Shown here: piece by piece, positions 1-10,797 of the stretch
How positions within the stretch are numbered: position 1 is the stretch's first letter
How the letters are laid out: every line of letters begins with the position of its first letter
Assembly: GCF_963678635.1 (NCBI RefSeq)
Contig: NC_087069.1
Location: 40,292,831 to 40,356,830 of the forward strand
Direction: 5' to 3'
From: Symsagittifera roscoffensis
Lineage: Eukaryota > Xenacoelomorpha > Acoela > Convolutidae
Length of the DNA stretch: 64,000 nucleotides
Program-made: the position numbers and the translations under genes
The notes under the pieces: model-generated
Told to the model about the DNA's origin: nothing
The model's database searches: none
The model's input: the letters and a program-made list of their open reading frames with translations, nothing else

Positions 1-1672
1 TAGAACTGCAGGACAATTGATGTTCACCTGGAGTCTGGTGGGAATAGAGTTGGAGACATTGACCTCGTATGACAGGCTGAAATTGGGAGGCAAGAAGCTA
101 GAGGTGTATCAAGCACTGATGCAACACGTGGCCAGGGATAATTCAGGCTTGAGCCTGGCTAGGAGGAAGGATGCCACATGTTTCTTGAGATGGATAATGT
201 CAATGATGTCTGACAGCACCATCTTGGCGTGCCACCAAAGAGCAAGCGGAAGTAAAACCGTGGAAAACCGAGTCTCAACGATCATCTTAAACGTGTATCA
301 GAGTACTGGAATAGAAAAAGAAGATGGTTCCAGACTATCCCTAGAGAACCACAGGAAGCTAGACGAGGTACGGAGGTTTTATAACAAGAAGTTCGAAGAA
401 GAACATGATGTTCACCGTAACCTGGCCTCGTCAGAGCAGTACTCGAGACTCAGCGAGAAGGGGGAATACCAATACGTGTCAGGAGTGATGGGAATAGCCT
501 ACAACCCCTTCTTAGACTCAGAAACTGGAGGCGCTCACAGGAACCACGAGGTAGCGGAGCTACTGAAGTTTTGGACAGAAAGAATAGGGGAAATAGACGC
601 GGTGGAGAAAGAGAGGCCGAGCCTGGGCCTGATCCTTGAGAAAACACCAGAGGTGGTGAGCATACCGCGCTCGAACAAGAGAGTTGAAGTGAACGTGGGT
701 GATGGCAATGGCTTGTTGATCACGAACTTGGGAGTGGTATGGAAGTTACTAAGACCCTCCTGGTGTCCACATCCCCACGCGAGTCTGATCGAGGAAACCA
801 CCGAGCGAGTGAGGTTAGCCCCAACGGAAGATGAAGTTTTGGCAAAGTTGAGTGTGGTGCACAAACTAATCTTACCTCAGATGCAGGAGTCAGGAGAAAA
901 AACGAACAATCTCGGGTCAGCAAAGAAGATGGAGCCGGGCAGCTGTCTGGATTCGACATGTGGGAATGGAGAGCACACCTGCGATGGACGATCATGTGTC
1001 AGGATACTGTCCTTCCAAAAAGAAGATCTGGTTACTTGGTTGGAAGACACCACGGAGAGGGAGAAAAGTGAAGTGCAAATAGTTGCGGAGTCTTACGCGA
1101 GAACTACGGTGAATATAGCGACAGCTCTCGGATTCTTCTCGAGAATGTGTAGTCTGCAGTCACTGGAGAGGCTAGAGTCTGAACACCATTTAGTGACGGC
1201 GTTGAGCGTAGAATCATGGCCTGGAGTGTTGCAGGTGACTCAAAAACACATCCGGAGCTGGAAGGTTGGTCTCGAGGCGGAAATGGGGTTTCCCATGAGC
1301 GAAGCTTATGGCCTGCCATTGAACGCAAAATCCCTGATAGGGTCAATGATGGCCAACTTGTGCGGAAGCCACTACCCACTGCACATGACGATGGTGGAAG
1401 CATCCAGCCAGAGAGTATTGGTGGACAAGGCCTTCTCAGTGCCCAAGTGTGTGAGGTTGGCTCGGGTATCGCATCACTCGCACAAGTTGTTGAGGAAAAT
1501 CAGAGGGACAGTACCGAAAGGGTTGAGAGACGACTTGAGTGAAATCTGGGGAGAAGAGCTTTTGAAGTTGGAGAGCGAGAACACAAGCGATCACGAGAGA
1601 CAAAACGTGATCGGAAAACCTGTGGGGGTGCTCCAAACATGGAAGAGAACGACACGATGCATGAGAAAATGA
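1..1672 (+). CDS. Unrecognised long ORF, upstream member of an overlapping pair
   Basis: The frame is open from the left edge of the window; the first ATG is at 17, so the true start may lie outside. It runs 551 codons from that ATG. The product is hydrophilic and mixed-charge (Glu/Arg/Lys-rich) with no signal peptide or clear membrane segment. A Cys/His-bearing stretch sits around residues 307-335 (CLDSTC, CGNGEHTC). No RT, protease, kinase or zinc-knuckle motif is recognisable. Base use is more balanced than the AT-rich DNA after 2.6 kb, suggesting a different origin, for example an endogenised element or virus-like cassette. It overlaps the next ORF by 34 nt in another frame, an arrangement usual for mobile elements or viruses and unusual for animal genes. 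Function is not assigned. Confidence 0.55.
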   Translation, partial: RTAGQLMFTWSLVGIELETLTSYDRLKLGGKKLEVYQALMQHVARDNSGLSLARRKDATCFLRWIMSMMSDSTILACHQRASGSKTVENRVSTIILNVYQSTGIEKEDGSRLSLENHRKLDEVRRFYNKKFEEEHDVHRNLASSEQYSRLSEKGEYQYVSGVMGIAYNPFLDSETGGAHRNHEVAELLKFWTERIGEIDAVEKERPSLGLILEKTPEVVSIPRSNKRVEVNVGDGNGLLITNLGVVWKLLRPSWCPHPHASLIEETTERVRLAPTEDEVLAKLSVVHKLILPQMQESGEKTNNLGSAKKMEPGSCLDSTCGNGEHTCDGRSCVRILSFQKEDLVTWLEDTTEREKSEVQIVAESYARTTVNIATALGFFSRMCSLQSLERLESEHHLVTALSVESWPGVLQVTQKHIRSWKVGLEAEMGFPMSEAYGLPLNAKSLIGSMMANLCGSHYPLHMTMVEASSQRVLVDKAFSVPKCVRLARVSHHSHKLLRKIRGTVPKGLRDDLSEIWGEELLKLESENTSDHERQNVIGKPVGVLQTWKRTTRCMRK

Positions 1673-2529
1673 TGGAGCTTGAGCCTCTCTTGGAAGCCTC
1701 GGGAGAGCGTAACCTCAGGAGCATTGAGATCACCCATGGAGAATGCCCATGCCACTGTTTGGCACAAACGGTGTGGTATCCAGATCACAAGAACCTTTGC
1801 CTGGTGTGGGATATAGAAGAAATTCGGTCGATCGGACTACCGGATCACCGGCAGAAGGTGACGCTCTTAGTAGTGAGTACGATGCTGGCTCTGAGATGGA
1901 TAGAAGAGATTATAACGAAGTATCGGGAAGCGACAACACCAACGGCTGAATCAATATATGCGATAGACTACAGCAGGAGACTCGAGTTGTTTGAGACTGC
2001 GTGCAAAGTATTCGCCATACCAACGGAAGTCAGACACGTATGGAGCCGTTTGAGGTACTTTCCATGGTTTCGGGCGACGCTGACGTCTTGGTTGTACATG
2101 ATGACGAAAGAGCACATGAGAAAGCATCAAAAGGAGTATCGAGAGTTCCAGGCCGAGATTGGGCCGGAAGCTTTCAAGAGACCCCTGTTAACCCATCGAA
2201 ATGCGATCACGACAGGATGGAAGAGAGTGGGTAAAATGACTAGAGACAATACCAAAGCAAGGGAATCAATACTAGAGGAAGACTTGGCGAAGAACGTGAG
2301 CTTGAGCCTGCACAACTCCTTTTGTTTGAACCGGGAATCTAGGGTGAAGACACTACCCAACCAGGCAAAGAGGTTGCAGGAGCAAAGAGAATGGATGCGA
2401 TCCTATGAACAGCTGAAGGCTTGGGAGGAGATCGTGATTAGCTCCGAGGATGAAGAAGAACTGTTGAGACAGTTTGCCGTATCTAGTACTTCGGGGAGCG
2501 GTACCTCCAAGGCGAAGAGTGCGAAATGA
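1639..2529 (+). CDS. Unrecognised 296-codon ORF overlapping the preceding one
   Basis: The ORF begins at an ATG inside the end of the upstream ORF (34-nt overlap) in a different frame, and ends at TGA 2527-2529. The product is rich in Glu, Arg, Lys, Trp and Leu. It has a Cys/His motif near residues 34-41 (HGECPCHC), a long helical middle, and a C-terminus with an acidic patch (SSEDEEELL) followed by a Ser/Gly/Lys tail. Composition matches its partner, so the two probably belong to one element. Translation could be by leaky scanning, reinitiation or frameshifting; the overlap carries no motif that decides this. I do not recognise the family. Confidence 0.55.
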   Translation: MEENDTMHEKMMELEPLLEASGERNLRSIEITHGECPCHCLAQTVWYPDHKNLCLVWDIEEIRSIGLPDHRQKVTLLVVSTMLALRWIEEIITKYREATTPTAESIYAIDYSRRLELFETACKVFAIPTEVRHVWSRLRYFPWFRATLTSWLYMMTKEHMRKHQKEYREFQAEIGPEAFKRPLLTHRNAITTGWKRVGKMTRDNTKARESILEEDLAKNVSLSLHNSFCLNRESRVKTLPNQAKRLQEQREWMRSYEQLKAWEEIVISSEDEEELLRQFAVSSTSGSGTSKAKSAK

Positions 2530-3868
2530 GCGGATGGTTCGGATGGATCTTGAGTCTTGAGAGGGAAGGGGGGCTTGAGTGTGGATCCGGGTGAAACCTG
2601 GGCTCACGAAAAAGAAATTTTAACGAAACAGATATTGTTATTAATATGCTATATCTATTATATAAATCAAAATGCTGCATGACAATTTCCTAATTGAATG
2701 GGACAAAAGAAATTTTAAATAATTGGCTTGAAAAGCGAGAATTCAAGGGTGCAGGTGTGTGCAGATTTTGATTGCTGTTTAGCGATAGTGTGAAAATTTT
2801 ACATGGTTGTGAATTTTGGGGTGTAGATAAGCTTAAGTCTGCTGCAAACTTCTGTAAATGACCACTGGCACTGTACCTTGAGCAACACTCGGTTTTTGGG
2901 ACTCACTGGCAGACGACAGCACGCGATGAGGACATCGATCTTGAGTCCGGGGAGTATGTGCCAGTCGGTCATATTTGGAAGTTTGACCTTGAGAAAAGCA
3001 AGAACACTTAATTTTGGGGTGAAATTTAGTTTTTCAAAAATTTGAATGGAGCCTGTCATGCACGATTTTCTCGCGATAACTGAAAACCGAAAAAGAGAAG
3101 TCAGAACAATCGAGTAACAATCGCGGTAAAGTTGCTAGATAAAACGGTGGGAAATTGCTATTCGCAATTTCTGTCACAATAGAACAAGAGTAGAGATGTC
3201 CCATCTGAAACAGAGACAAGCGCATTCCCGAGAACTGGATTGTCATTACTTGATTGGATTATTATTTGAACTGGACTAGAGTGAACCTTCGGTGGAAAAG
3301 TGGACAGCTTGAGTGTCCCAATGGTTCATGAGAAACCACATTCTAGAGTTGAAACTTGTCCTTGTCATTGAAACTGATAAACATTAAAACTCATTTAGTT
3401 ACATTATTTAATTCTCGAGTTGATTACCGACTGAAGTACTTCCCTTCCTTGAGCGTGCTACGATGTGAAAACTTAATTTAAATTTCTAGAGTGTGTTTTA
3501 TGATTGTTATGTTGAGGTAAGGCGAGATTTAGGTTGATCCATCTGAAATGGATCAAAGTTCCACTGTCTAATAAAAAGTAACTTAACGGATTGTTCCGAC
3601 CCGGTTTTTAACGGCGTTCATGTATTTTGGGTATTTAGAGACCTAAGTATGGGGACGTTCTTAATTCTAGAGTGGGGGGATATTTTAGTAGTAGCCTTTA
3701 AGCTGTAACGGGTCGTAGTCTCATGTCACAAACGAACCGAATTGGCTCCGACTGATTTGAGGTAGAAAAACACAAAAGATAGTGTCCCTGACTCTTGAGC
3801 CAATGGTTATAGGGCCTATTTTTCTTAAGCCTCATGTGTGACTACAGTAGACGAATGTTACACAATAC
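2530..3868 (+). other. Non-coding tail after the two-ORF cassette, with a purine tract
   Basis: No convincing gene. The first ~90 bases keep the G-rich character of the cassette, then the sequence turns AT-rich. At about 3669-3680 a purine tract (AGAGTGGGGGGA) is followed by unique sequence. Such a tract is what a polypurine tract just before a 3' LTR looks like, but no matching 5' LTR can be seen in this window. Confidence 0.3.
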
Positions 3869-4331
3869 ATGAAAAAAGATCGGAATCTACCCAACAAAAA
3901 CATTCATAACAATCATAGTAATAACAGTTCAGGAAAACCACTACCAAATAATTCAGACTGCTCTAGACAACAATCACCTGATAATCAGAATTATCGAGGG
4001 CGATCACCGAGTCAAAGAAATTCAAGAAATTTCTCACATAACAGATATAGTCGATCGAACAGTCGAAATAGTCAGTATCGAAATAACTATTCAAGATCGA
4101 ATTCAAACAGACCTGAAGTTTCGTTTAATGCCAGTTCCAATTCAAATTCTAGAAATAGATATTATTCAAACGATCGATTTAAAAACAATTCATACAAAAG
4201 ACATAGAAATTATTTCAACGTTAAGAATAGAAACTATTCAAATGATCGAAATCTTTGATATCAAAATAATCGAGCACGTGACTATTCTAACAACTGATCA
4301 AAATATCAAAAATCAATTAACTACAAAATAG
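3869..4331 (+). pseudogene. Degenerate gag-like Asn/Ser/Arg-rich segment, 5' retroelement copy
   Basis: A 129-codon ORF (3869-4258) is dominated by Asn, Ser, Arg and Tyr in a repetitive RNYS/NSRN pattern, typical of basic low-complexity C-termini of nucleocapsid-type proteins. It continues in another frame to about 4331 after an indel. It lies immediately upstream of protease- and RT-like remnants, which is why I read it as gag-derived. No zinc knuckle is visible. It sits at the start of the strongly A-rich, G-poor tract. Confidence 0.45.
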
Positions 4332-4531
4332 ATCACGCGACATTTCACAGAGTAGAAATTCAAGTTATAACAACAGACAAAAAAACTACTCTCAATCACC
4401 ACACATTATCCGAATTCACAACAAAATTATAGAAGTAATGCACCTAAACGTCAAAGACAAATAAATCAAGTAAAAACAACTGAAGAAACTCAACCAGACA
4501 CCCTGGTATTGATAATAACGAAAGCACAGAA

Positions 4532-5057
4532 TTGCAAATAAATCACATCAGTTGCGAATCCACAGACAGTGAAAGTAAAACAGACAAGGCAATTTCAATT
4601 AACATGATACATGTTGAAAATGACTACGAACCTATTATATACGATCAACCAATACATTCCCACATCTTCCAAAATTGTGATCACTTCCTCTTAACTTATT
4701 ATACAAAACCTATAACCAGCAAGAAAACAATCGTAAAAATCGAAGAAGAAATAGCAGAAGAAAAACAAGCTAATGAGCAAACCATTCAAACAAACCTTCC
4801 ATATAACAGATATTAAACAAAATATCATTGGAATCGCATTAATTACTAAATATATACCAACTATAAATAATTTAAACAGCAGAATTCATATAAAAGATAG
4901 GTACACAAGAATAAAAAACACAGCTTTAACATTTGTTCAAAGAATAAACCAACAACCAACATCTTTCTCCAAATTTTACCAAATATACAATCAGGAACGA
5001 AAACACAAGAAACCACTATCAGGTTATATTTATAAGTTTTTTAATCAAACAAGTTAA
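4532..5057 (+). pseudogene. Protease-region remnant of Ty3-like element, 5' copy
   Basis: Two short overlapping ORFs (4532-4816 and 4773-5057). The second starts MSKPFKQTFHITDIK and continues with NIIGIALITKYIPTI. This closely matches 7634-7760 in the second element copy, where it follows a protease DSGAE motif. It is therefore the C-terminal protease part of the 5' copy, broken by frameshifts. The active-site motif itself is not visible here. Confidence 0.5.
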
Positions 5058-6060
5058 GGAGGATAAGATAAGAAACAAAATACATAACCTCTCTATATGT
5101 CTCACCTTGAATTCAGACCAATTCCTAAAATTTTCCGAGTAACAATTTCATCTATCAAAAAATGAAAGACTCAAACTCAAACACGATTTCCTTACGTATA
5201 TATAACAAATCTCCATTTACAATAACTCCACCGCTAGGCCTTTTAGGTTATTGTGAAACCAACGCAAGAATTTCTCCCACGGACGAAATAGCGTAAAGAG
5301 TAAATAATTTTTTACAGCTATTAGATATATGTCAATCAACAATTCTTAACGAAGAGCTATCAATTAAAAATATAATTAGTAACGAAAAACAGAGCACAGA
5401 TTACATCACCAAAGCACCCTACTTCGAACCAATATTCCAAATATTAAAGTACACGGAAGAGCAACACAAATTTTTATCAATGTTCAATTTTCAACACTCT
5501 CAGATAACACAAAAAAGAATTTGAACAATTAGCTGACCTACGAATGAAATACCCAGAAGCTTACGCCACATCTAAATTTGATGTTGGCAAAGTAAATTCA
5601 CCACTAAATTTATCTCTTAAACCTGATGCAGTTTTCAAAAAACAAAGGGCAATCAAAGTCTCAATTCATTTACAAGATAAACTTAACCAAGTACTCGACA
5701 CTGTAGAACAAAATTCTCCAGTAAAAAAAAAGAAGAACAGCCAAAAAGCAACACGTTCATAAACCCAATTGTCGTTTTAGCAAATGGAGAATCATTAAAA
5801 AGAATTCTAGATGCAAGATACCTCAATTCACTAATTGATGAACCAAAATGCAATTGACCTTTCGAACGAATTCAAGCCATTCTCAAAAAAATGAACGGTA
5901 AGTTTTTCACAACAGCAGATATGAATAGTGCATACAATCAAATGCCATTAGATGAACAATCCCGACTTTTAACACAATTCGTTATTAGAAGTCAACAATA
6001 TGAATTGAAAAGATTGTTCTATGAAAAAAAATACAAGAATTTCGTGGAATGTTAAACTTT
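5058..6060 (+). pseudogene. Truncated reverse transcriptase, 5' Ty3-like copy
   Basis: Fragments in several frames. The clearest, 5762-6036, carries the RT N-terminal fingers/palm: SLKRILDARYLNSLIDEPK, then the motif-A region TTADMNSAYNQMPLDEQ and the QYELKRLFY segment. Compared with the second copy (7858-8376), sequence jumps from RLFY (about 6025) directly to KKYKNF, removing roughly 300 bp that carry the YLDD catalytic motif. A second jump near 6060-6083 skips the rest of pol. A TGA stands where a Trp codon is expected before PFERI. It cannot encode an active enzyme. Confidence 0.65.
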
Positions 6061-6082
6061 TTTAATAAATCAACAAACCGTC

Positions 6083-7423
6083 AATCTCTAACTATAACTA
6101 AAAGACCTCTAGGTCAAAAATAAGCAAACCGCCAAATTATTGACGCCTGAAATAAACAAAGTCTCAATATTACAATCCCTCCCCTATCACGTAGAACAAA
6201 AATCAACAATATTGTCTCAACTTAGAGCCAAAAACCCACTCAAGCAAAAATATTAAATTAGCCGACAGAACGAAAAGAACCTGATCATTTAGCCTAAAGT
6301 ACGAATATCTCTCAGATACCCCCAATCATCCCATAAAAAACAACAAAACTAGGAAGACCCTTAGGAACCCTCAGAACCTTCCTTCACCAAAAACTGCCAA
6401 ATTTCAACCCAGTTGTCAAAAAACCAATGAATAATTCAACCAAACTCAAAATTAGCCTCAAAAAATAAAAAAAAATCGGAGGAACAAATCATTTCTTCAA
6501 ATGCTTCTTTCTTGAACAATCAACAATTTTCGAAACACTCATTCAAACCTTTTTTCAACCCTCTCAAATTTTTTCAAACTTTGTATAATCTTAAAATCCG
6601 ATATCCTTGAAATATTCATCCTTCTCCTGATAAATTTTGCAACTTTTTCATCATTTTTTACTCCCTAACCCAAACCTACATTGATTTTTCCAAAAAAACT
6701 TGACCACCTCCTCAGGTAAGATATTTCAAATAACTATCTAAATCTTCCAACATCTATTCAGTGGAACAGATGATTTTCTTCTTCTTATGATATTTCTCAC
6801 ATCTCTGACATCCGTCATAATGCCAGTATGTAACTGTATAATAAAGGCTGTCATAATCTTTGCTTTGGCAACGATACTTTTAATTCTTTTCATTAAAGAA
6901 TAGTACAGTAAACATAAAATTTCTTCGTAAATAACCAATTTTTCAAAACTTCACCAAAATTGCTAATCAACAACCCCACACCAGTCCCCACCAACAACAT
7001 CCCAAGATCCTCCAAGAACGCCAACAAATAGTCAACTAAGTAACTACCAATCATCAACACGCATCTTTTTTCAAGACAATCAAAGTGCATTTGAAGAAAG
7101 ACATGCTCGACTGTCCGAACCACTAGAACCAGTAATTCGCCAAGCCTTGCTAAGCAAACCACAACAAGAACCAATATATAATATATACCCCCCTCTACAA
7201 CAAGATCTTAATAGAGCAAGACATCAAAGTGGAAATCAAAACACGCTCGAAACAAACAAACAAATTATACATTCAAGACGAAATATGAATATGCAAACAC
7301 CACCAAAACCAAACACATCAAACATCCCATCAGATTATTTAGGTTCAACCCCTACATCTGAACAAATCAGAGAAAATCATTTTAATCCCCCAGTTACTAC
7401 AGAACATCTCCCATATTGGATGA
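6083..7423 (+). repeat. Duplicate of the post-integrase region (copy 1 of 2)
   Basis: From AATCTCTAACTATAA at 6083 the sequence matches 11192-12389, with indels and mostly transition differences. It includes the pol/env spacer, a degraded copy of the small two-membrane-segment ORF (6742-6903) and a 99-codon Pro/Asn/Gln-rich ORF (from 7147). Similarity ends near 7423, just after the LPYWM codons, where the sequence switches to protease. This marks the fusion point between two element copies. Confidence 0.65.
6742..6903 (+). pseudogene. Small membrane-protein ORF, decayed copy
   Basis: A 53-codon frame aligning with the 62-codon ORF at 11618-11806. The start codon is ATC instead of ATG, and TAG truncates the end relative to the other copy. 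Two hydrophobic segments separated by a Cys-x-Cys/Lys turn (VCNCIIKA) are kept. No function is assigned. Confidence 0.45.
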
Positions 7424-7870
7424 GATTGAAATTGATTTTTAAATAGATTCCGGAGCGGAATCAAACATCATCAACATTCCCACTTGAAATGAAACAAATG
7501 TTTTACATCCAAAATTATTACCATTAAAAACAACAAACAGGCTAGCAACAGCACAAGAATCAACCTTATAGAAAATTATAGAAAAAACCAACTTTTCCTT
7601 GTTCTCACTCGAACACTGGAACAAAATAAGCTAATGAGCAAACCATTTAAACAAACCTGCCATATCACAGATATTAAACATAATATCTTTGGAATCCAAT
7701 TTATTACTAAGTATATACCAACTATAAAAATTTTAAACAGCCGTATTCACATGAAAAATAAACATAAGAATGAAAAACACAGCTTGAACATTTTTTCAAA
7801 GAATAAACCAACAACCACCATTTTTCTCCAAACTTTACTCTATATACAATCAGGAACGGAATGCAATTGC
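7424..7870 (+). pseudogene. Retroviral-type aspartic protease remnant, second Ty3-like copy
   Basis: The hallmark DSGAE (IDSGAESNII) is encoded at 7441-7475, followed after frame changes by the conserved C-terminal part (7634-7760, NIFGIQFITKYIP). The protease would process the Gag-Pol polyprotein. It is joined upstream, without gag, to the end of the duplicated post-integrase region. At least one frameshift separates the active site from the C-terminal part. Confidence 0.6.
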
Positions 7871-8540
7871 CCTTTTGAACGAATTCGAGCCATTCTCGCA
7901 AAAATAAAGGGTAAATTTTTCACAACAGTAGATATGAATAGTGCATACAATCAAAAGCCATTAGATGAACAATCCCGACGGTTCACACAACTCGTTATTG
8001 GAGGTCAACAATATGAATTGAAAAGGTTGTTCTATTGAATTTCCATAGGACTAGCAGCATTCTCAGCACTAATGAGTAAAATTATCCGATCACTCATGTT
8101 CAGCAAATATGCAATAACATATTTAGACGATGTTTCCATGCAATCACAAACAAAGGGTGAAAAGTCCATTGTGTTAGAAAAGTATCATCAGATTTTACTA
8201 CACGAAAACATGACATCAGCCCCGTATAAATCACATTTTTTCTCACACGCGTAAAATTTCTTGGACCTATTATAGAAAGAAACACAATAACCCCATTAAG
8301 AGCTCGCTGCAGTTTAAAAACTCTAACCACCGTCCAAAAAAAATACAAGAATTTCTTGGAAAGTTAAACTTTTTAAGTAAATACGTATATAAAATGCAGT
8401 TATACTTAAGACCATTCTACAACATCCTTAGACAACAGAATAATTTTGAATGAACAACAGAACATCAAACACAATTTTAAGAAATAAAAAAACTTCTCGC
8501 TGAACAAACATCAAACACTATTCCAGATCCAGACCAACCA
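7858..8540 (+). pseudogene. Reverse transcriptase, second Ty3-like copy
   Basis: A near-continuous RT palm. PFERIRAILAKIKGKFF leads into motif A (TTVDMNSAYNQ), then QLVIGGQQYELKRLFY, a TGA at about 8036, GLAAFSALMSK, and the catalytic YLDDV at about 8119-8133 within ITYLDDVSMQS. Thumb and connection sequence (FLGPIIERNTITPL, KYKNFLGKLNFLSKY) follows. Motif order and spacing fit Ty3/gypsy RT. Premature stops and one frameshift near 8252 make this a dead copy. Confidence 0.75.
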
Positions 8541-9030
8541 CTTTATGCCATGTGCGACGCATCTAACTTTGGCATCGGTGCAGCATTATTACAATCTCAA
8601 AGTGGAACAAAAAAACGAACCTCATTTCAGCAAACTCTAGAATAATCACACAAGCTGAACTTAGACTCTCTACTCTTATGACAGAATGCACAGCCATAAT
8701 ATATACACTTACAGAATATGCATTTTTAATACTTGGATCAAAACATCCAACAGTTTTTTTTATAGATCATAAGCACTTAATTTTCCTTTTCACACAAAAA
8801 TCAAACCCAAACCATAGAGTTTATAGATTTCAACTAATTTTAACGAAAATCCCAAACTTACATATAACTTGGACAGCAGGAAAAAATCTCAAACTACCTG
8901 ATACTCTAAGTAGAAACACACCACCTGAATTATTAACAAGAAAAACAACAGTCGAAATAGTACAGAAAATTAAGTTTTTCCTTGCACAAGATGAAACTTC
9001 ACCAAGGTTAAATGCGAATATGCAGTAAAA
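8541..9030 (+). pseudogene. RNase H domain, second Ty3-like copy
   Basis: Starts with YAMCDASNFGIGAALLQSQ, holding the first catalytic Asp of Ty3-type RNase H. After a one-base frame change near 8620 it continues as a 116-codon ORF with TECTAIIYTL (catalytic Glu), FFIDHKHLIF (second Asp) and ITWTAGKNLKLPDTLSR, the usual end of this domain. The domain would degrade the RNA strand of the RNA/DNA hybrid. Frame breaks prevent translation as one protein. Confidence 0.75.
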
Positions 9031-9589
9031 ACCGACATAGAATCTCAAAATAATATTCTACAACCTTTTCCGCTATTTTCAGATTCTCAAAACAATCAAT
9101 ACGAAGTAGATTTACTAGAAAAATTTACATTTAAACCGTTACCATACTCACCATGGATTAAAAACAACACACAGCAAAAATCAATCAAACAAAATTCATA
9201 CAAAACAAATCTATTCCCCTTAATAGCAAAAGAAAACCTAACTGATGAAATAAATTTATCAGGCCCACCAAATAATGGTTCAAAGTATACAATAAATTAG
9301 GTTTCAAACCTGCATGACCTTAAAGACACAACACCTCTATCAAAACTAGAAATTGAAAATGTTTTTCTCCCAATAACAGAAAAAAAACACTCGATTTATT
9401 ACAGAAAAATCAAAATTTTGACCCAATCGTTAGACAATTAAAATCTTGGCACAAAATTGAAACCAAACCAATTAAAGCCAATATCACCATTCTAGGAATA
9501 AAGACCTCCTTAGATATTTCACAAAGTTTAATAATAGCTCTATCAACGAAAATACGGATATTTTAGAATACTAAACACCTGATCTTAAA
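9031..9589 (+). other. RNase H to integrase connector, decayed
   Basis: Short open stretches only, e.g. one spelling LFSDSQNNQYEVDLLEKFTF. Same A-rich, G-poor composition as the flanking pol remnants. Probably the decayed linker between RNase H and the integrase zinc finger; nothing else is seen. Confidence 0.4.
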
Positions 9590-10797
9590 GTACCCTGTCT
9601 ACCTTTAAGTATGATGTTCATAGCTTTTCATACATCACTCTCATTACACACTAAAGGACACTCAGGGTCAGAGAAAACATGATCAAACTTTATACAAAAT
9701 TTTTACTTTCCAAATGCACCAATTTGGATATGAGTCTTATGCAAGGATTGCATATCATGTCAATAAAACAAACCATATCCTAACCAAAAACAATTTGCAG
9801 AAAAACAAGACTTTAAAGATTAAAGACTATACTTCAATCACAGAATTTCATTTGACAAAAAAGCACCAAAATCACCATCCTCAGAAGAAAACTCATATAT
9901 AATGGTCATAGTCGATGCATTTACACACTACGTAGCACTTAACCCAGTACCCCATTGAATTGCTTTTTACGCATATACAACACTTTATGATCACTGGATA
10001 GCACAATTCGGATTACCGAAATCCTTGTTACAGACAATAGCACTGAATTTATCAACAATGAAATCATCAGACTATGCCTTTATATAACATCAAACACAAG
10101 CCACGTATATCTCATGAACCTTGGACCAATGCATTAGTCAAAGGCATGAACCCCTACTACAAGAATATCTTAGATGTATCATCAACGGAATGACACACGA
10201 TATACTGAATGGTAAACAGATGTAAAGCCATTCCCATTATCCTATAATTCACAAATTACAACAATTTTAGGAATGTAACCCTGTGAAATGATATTCAATC
10301 AAAATTGACGAAAACCAAAAACGTTCACAGCAAATTCTTCAAAAATACAAAAAATTATCGTCAACCCACTAAAGATTCAATATGCTATTACCTACCACTA
10401 AATACCCACGATGACGGTCACTTTCATCATCCACAATTTTTAAAACTAGCTTACGATACAGACACAGATTGGATTTTAAACAGAAATAAAAACCACAAGG
10501 AAATCTATTAGAAAGAAATTGTTACAAAGACAAATTATTAATTCCCAAATAAAATCTCGATTTACACCAGCTACAAATTCAAAAATCGGAATATAGGTTT
10601 TAATTCCAAATTTTACAACAAAAAACTGAACTTCAAAAAAAGTACAACCACTCCGAAAAGGACCATTTCAAAATAATTGATAAACCCACTGATGTAACAT
10701 GCAAACTTATGGATCTGAACAAAAAAGAAACTGTTCAACACAGAAACAATCTTTTACCCTATTATCCAAAAGAGTACGCTCTTTGCAAACTAACCTA
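9590..10797 (+). pseudogene. Integrase remnant, second Ty3-like copy
   Basis: Fragments in several frames keep the order of a Ty3-type integrase. The His/Cys zinc-binding part lies at about 9620-9770 (HTKGHSG, then CKDCISCQ). The core follows, with VIVDAFTHYVALN near 9900-9940 (first Asp) and, one frame over, VTDNSTEFI near 10026-10052 (second Asp). A C-terminal module ends HRNNLLPYYPKEYA near 10740-10775 and is preceded by a broken GPF-type motif at about 10660. The third acidic residue is not visible. Many stops and frameshifts. Confidence 0.65.

Noticed and set aside
5850-8450. Alternative genetic code with TGA as Trp
   Set aside because: Host exons (PKD, TIR) use TGG for Trp and standard stops, and the retroelement also has TAA/TAG stops and frameshifts; mutation is the simpler reading.
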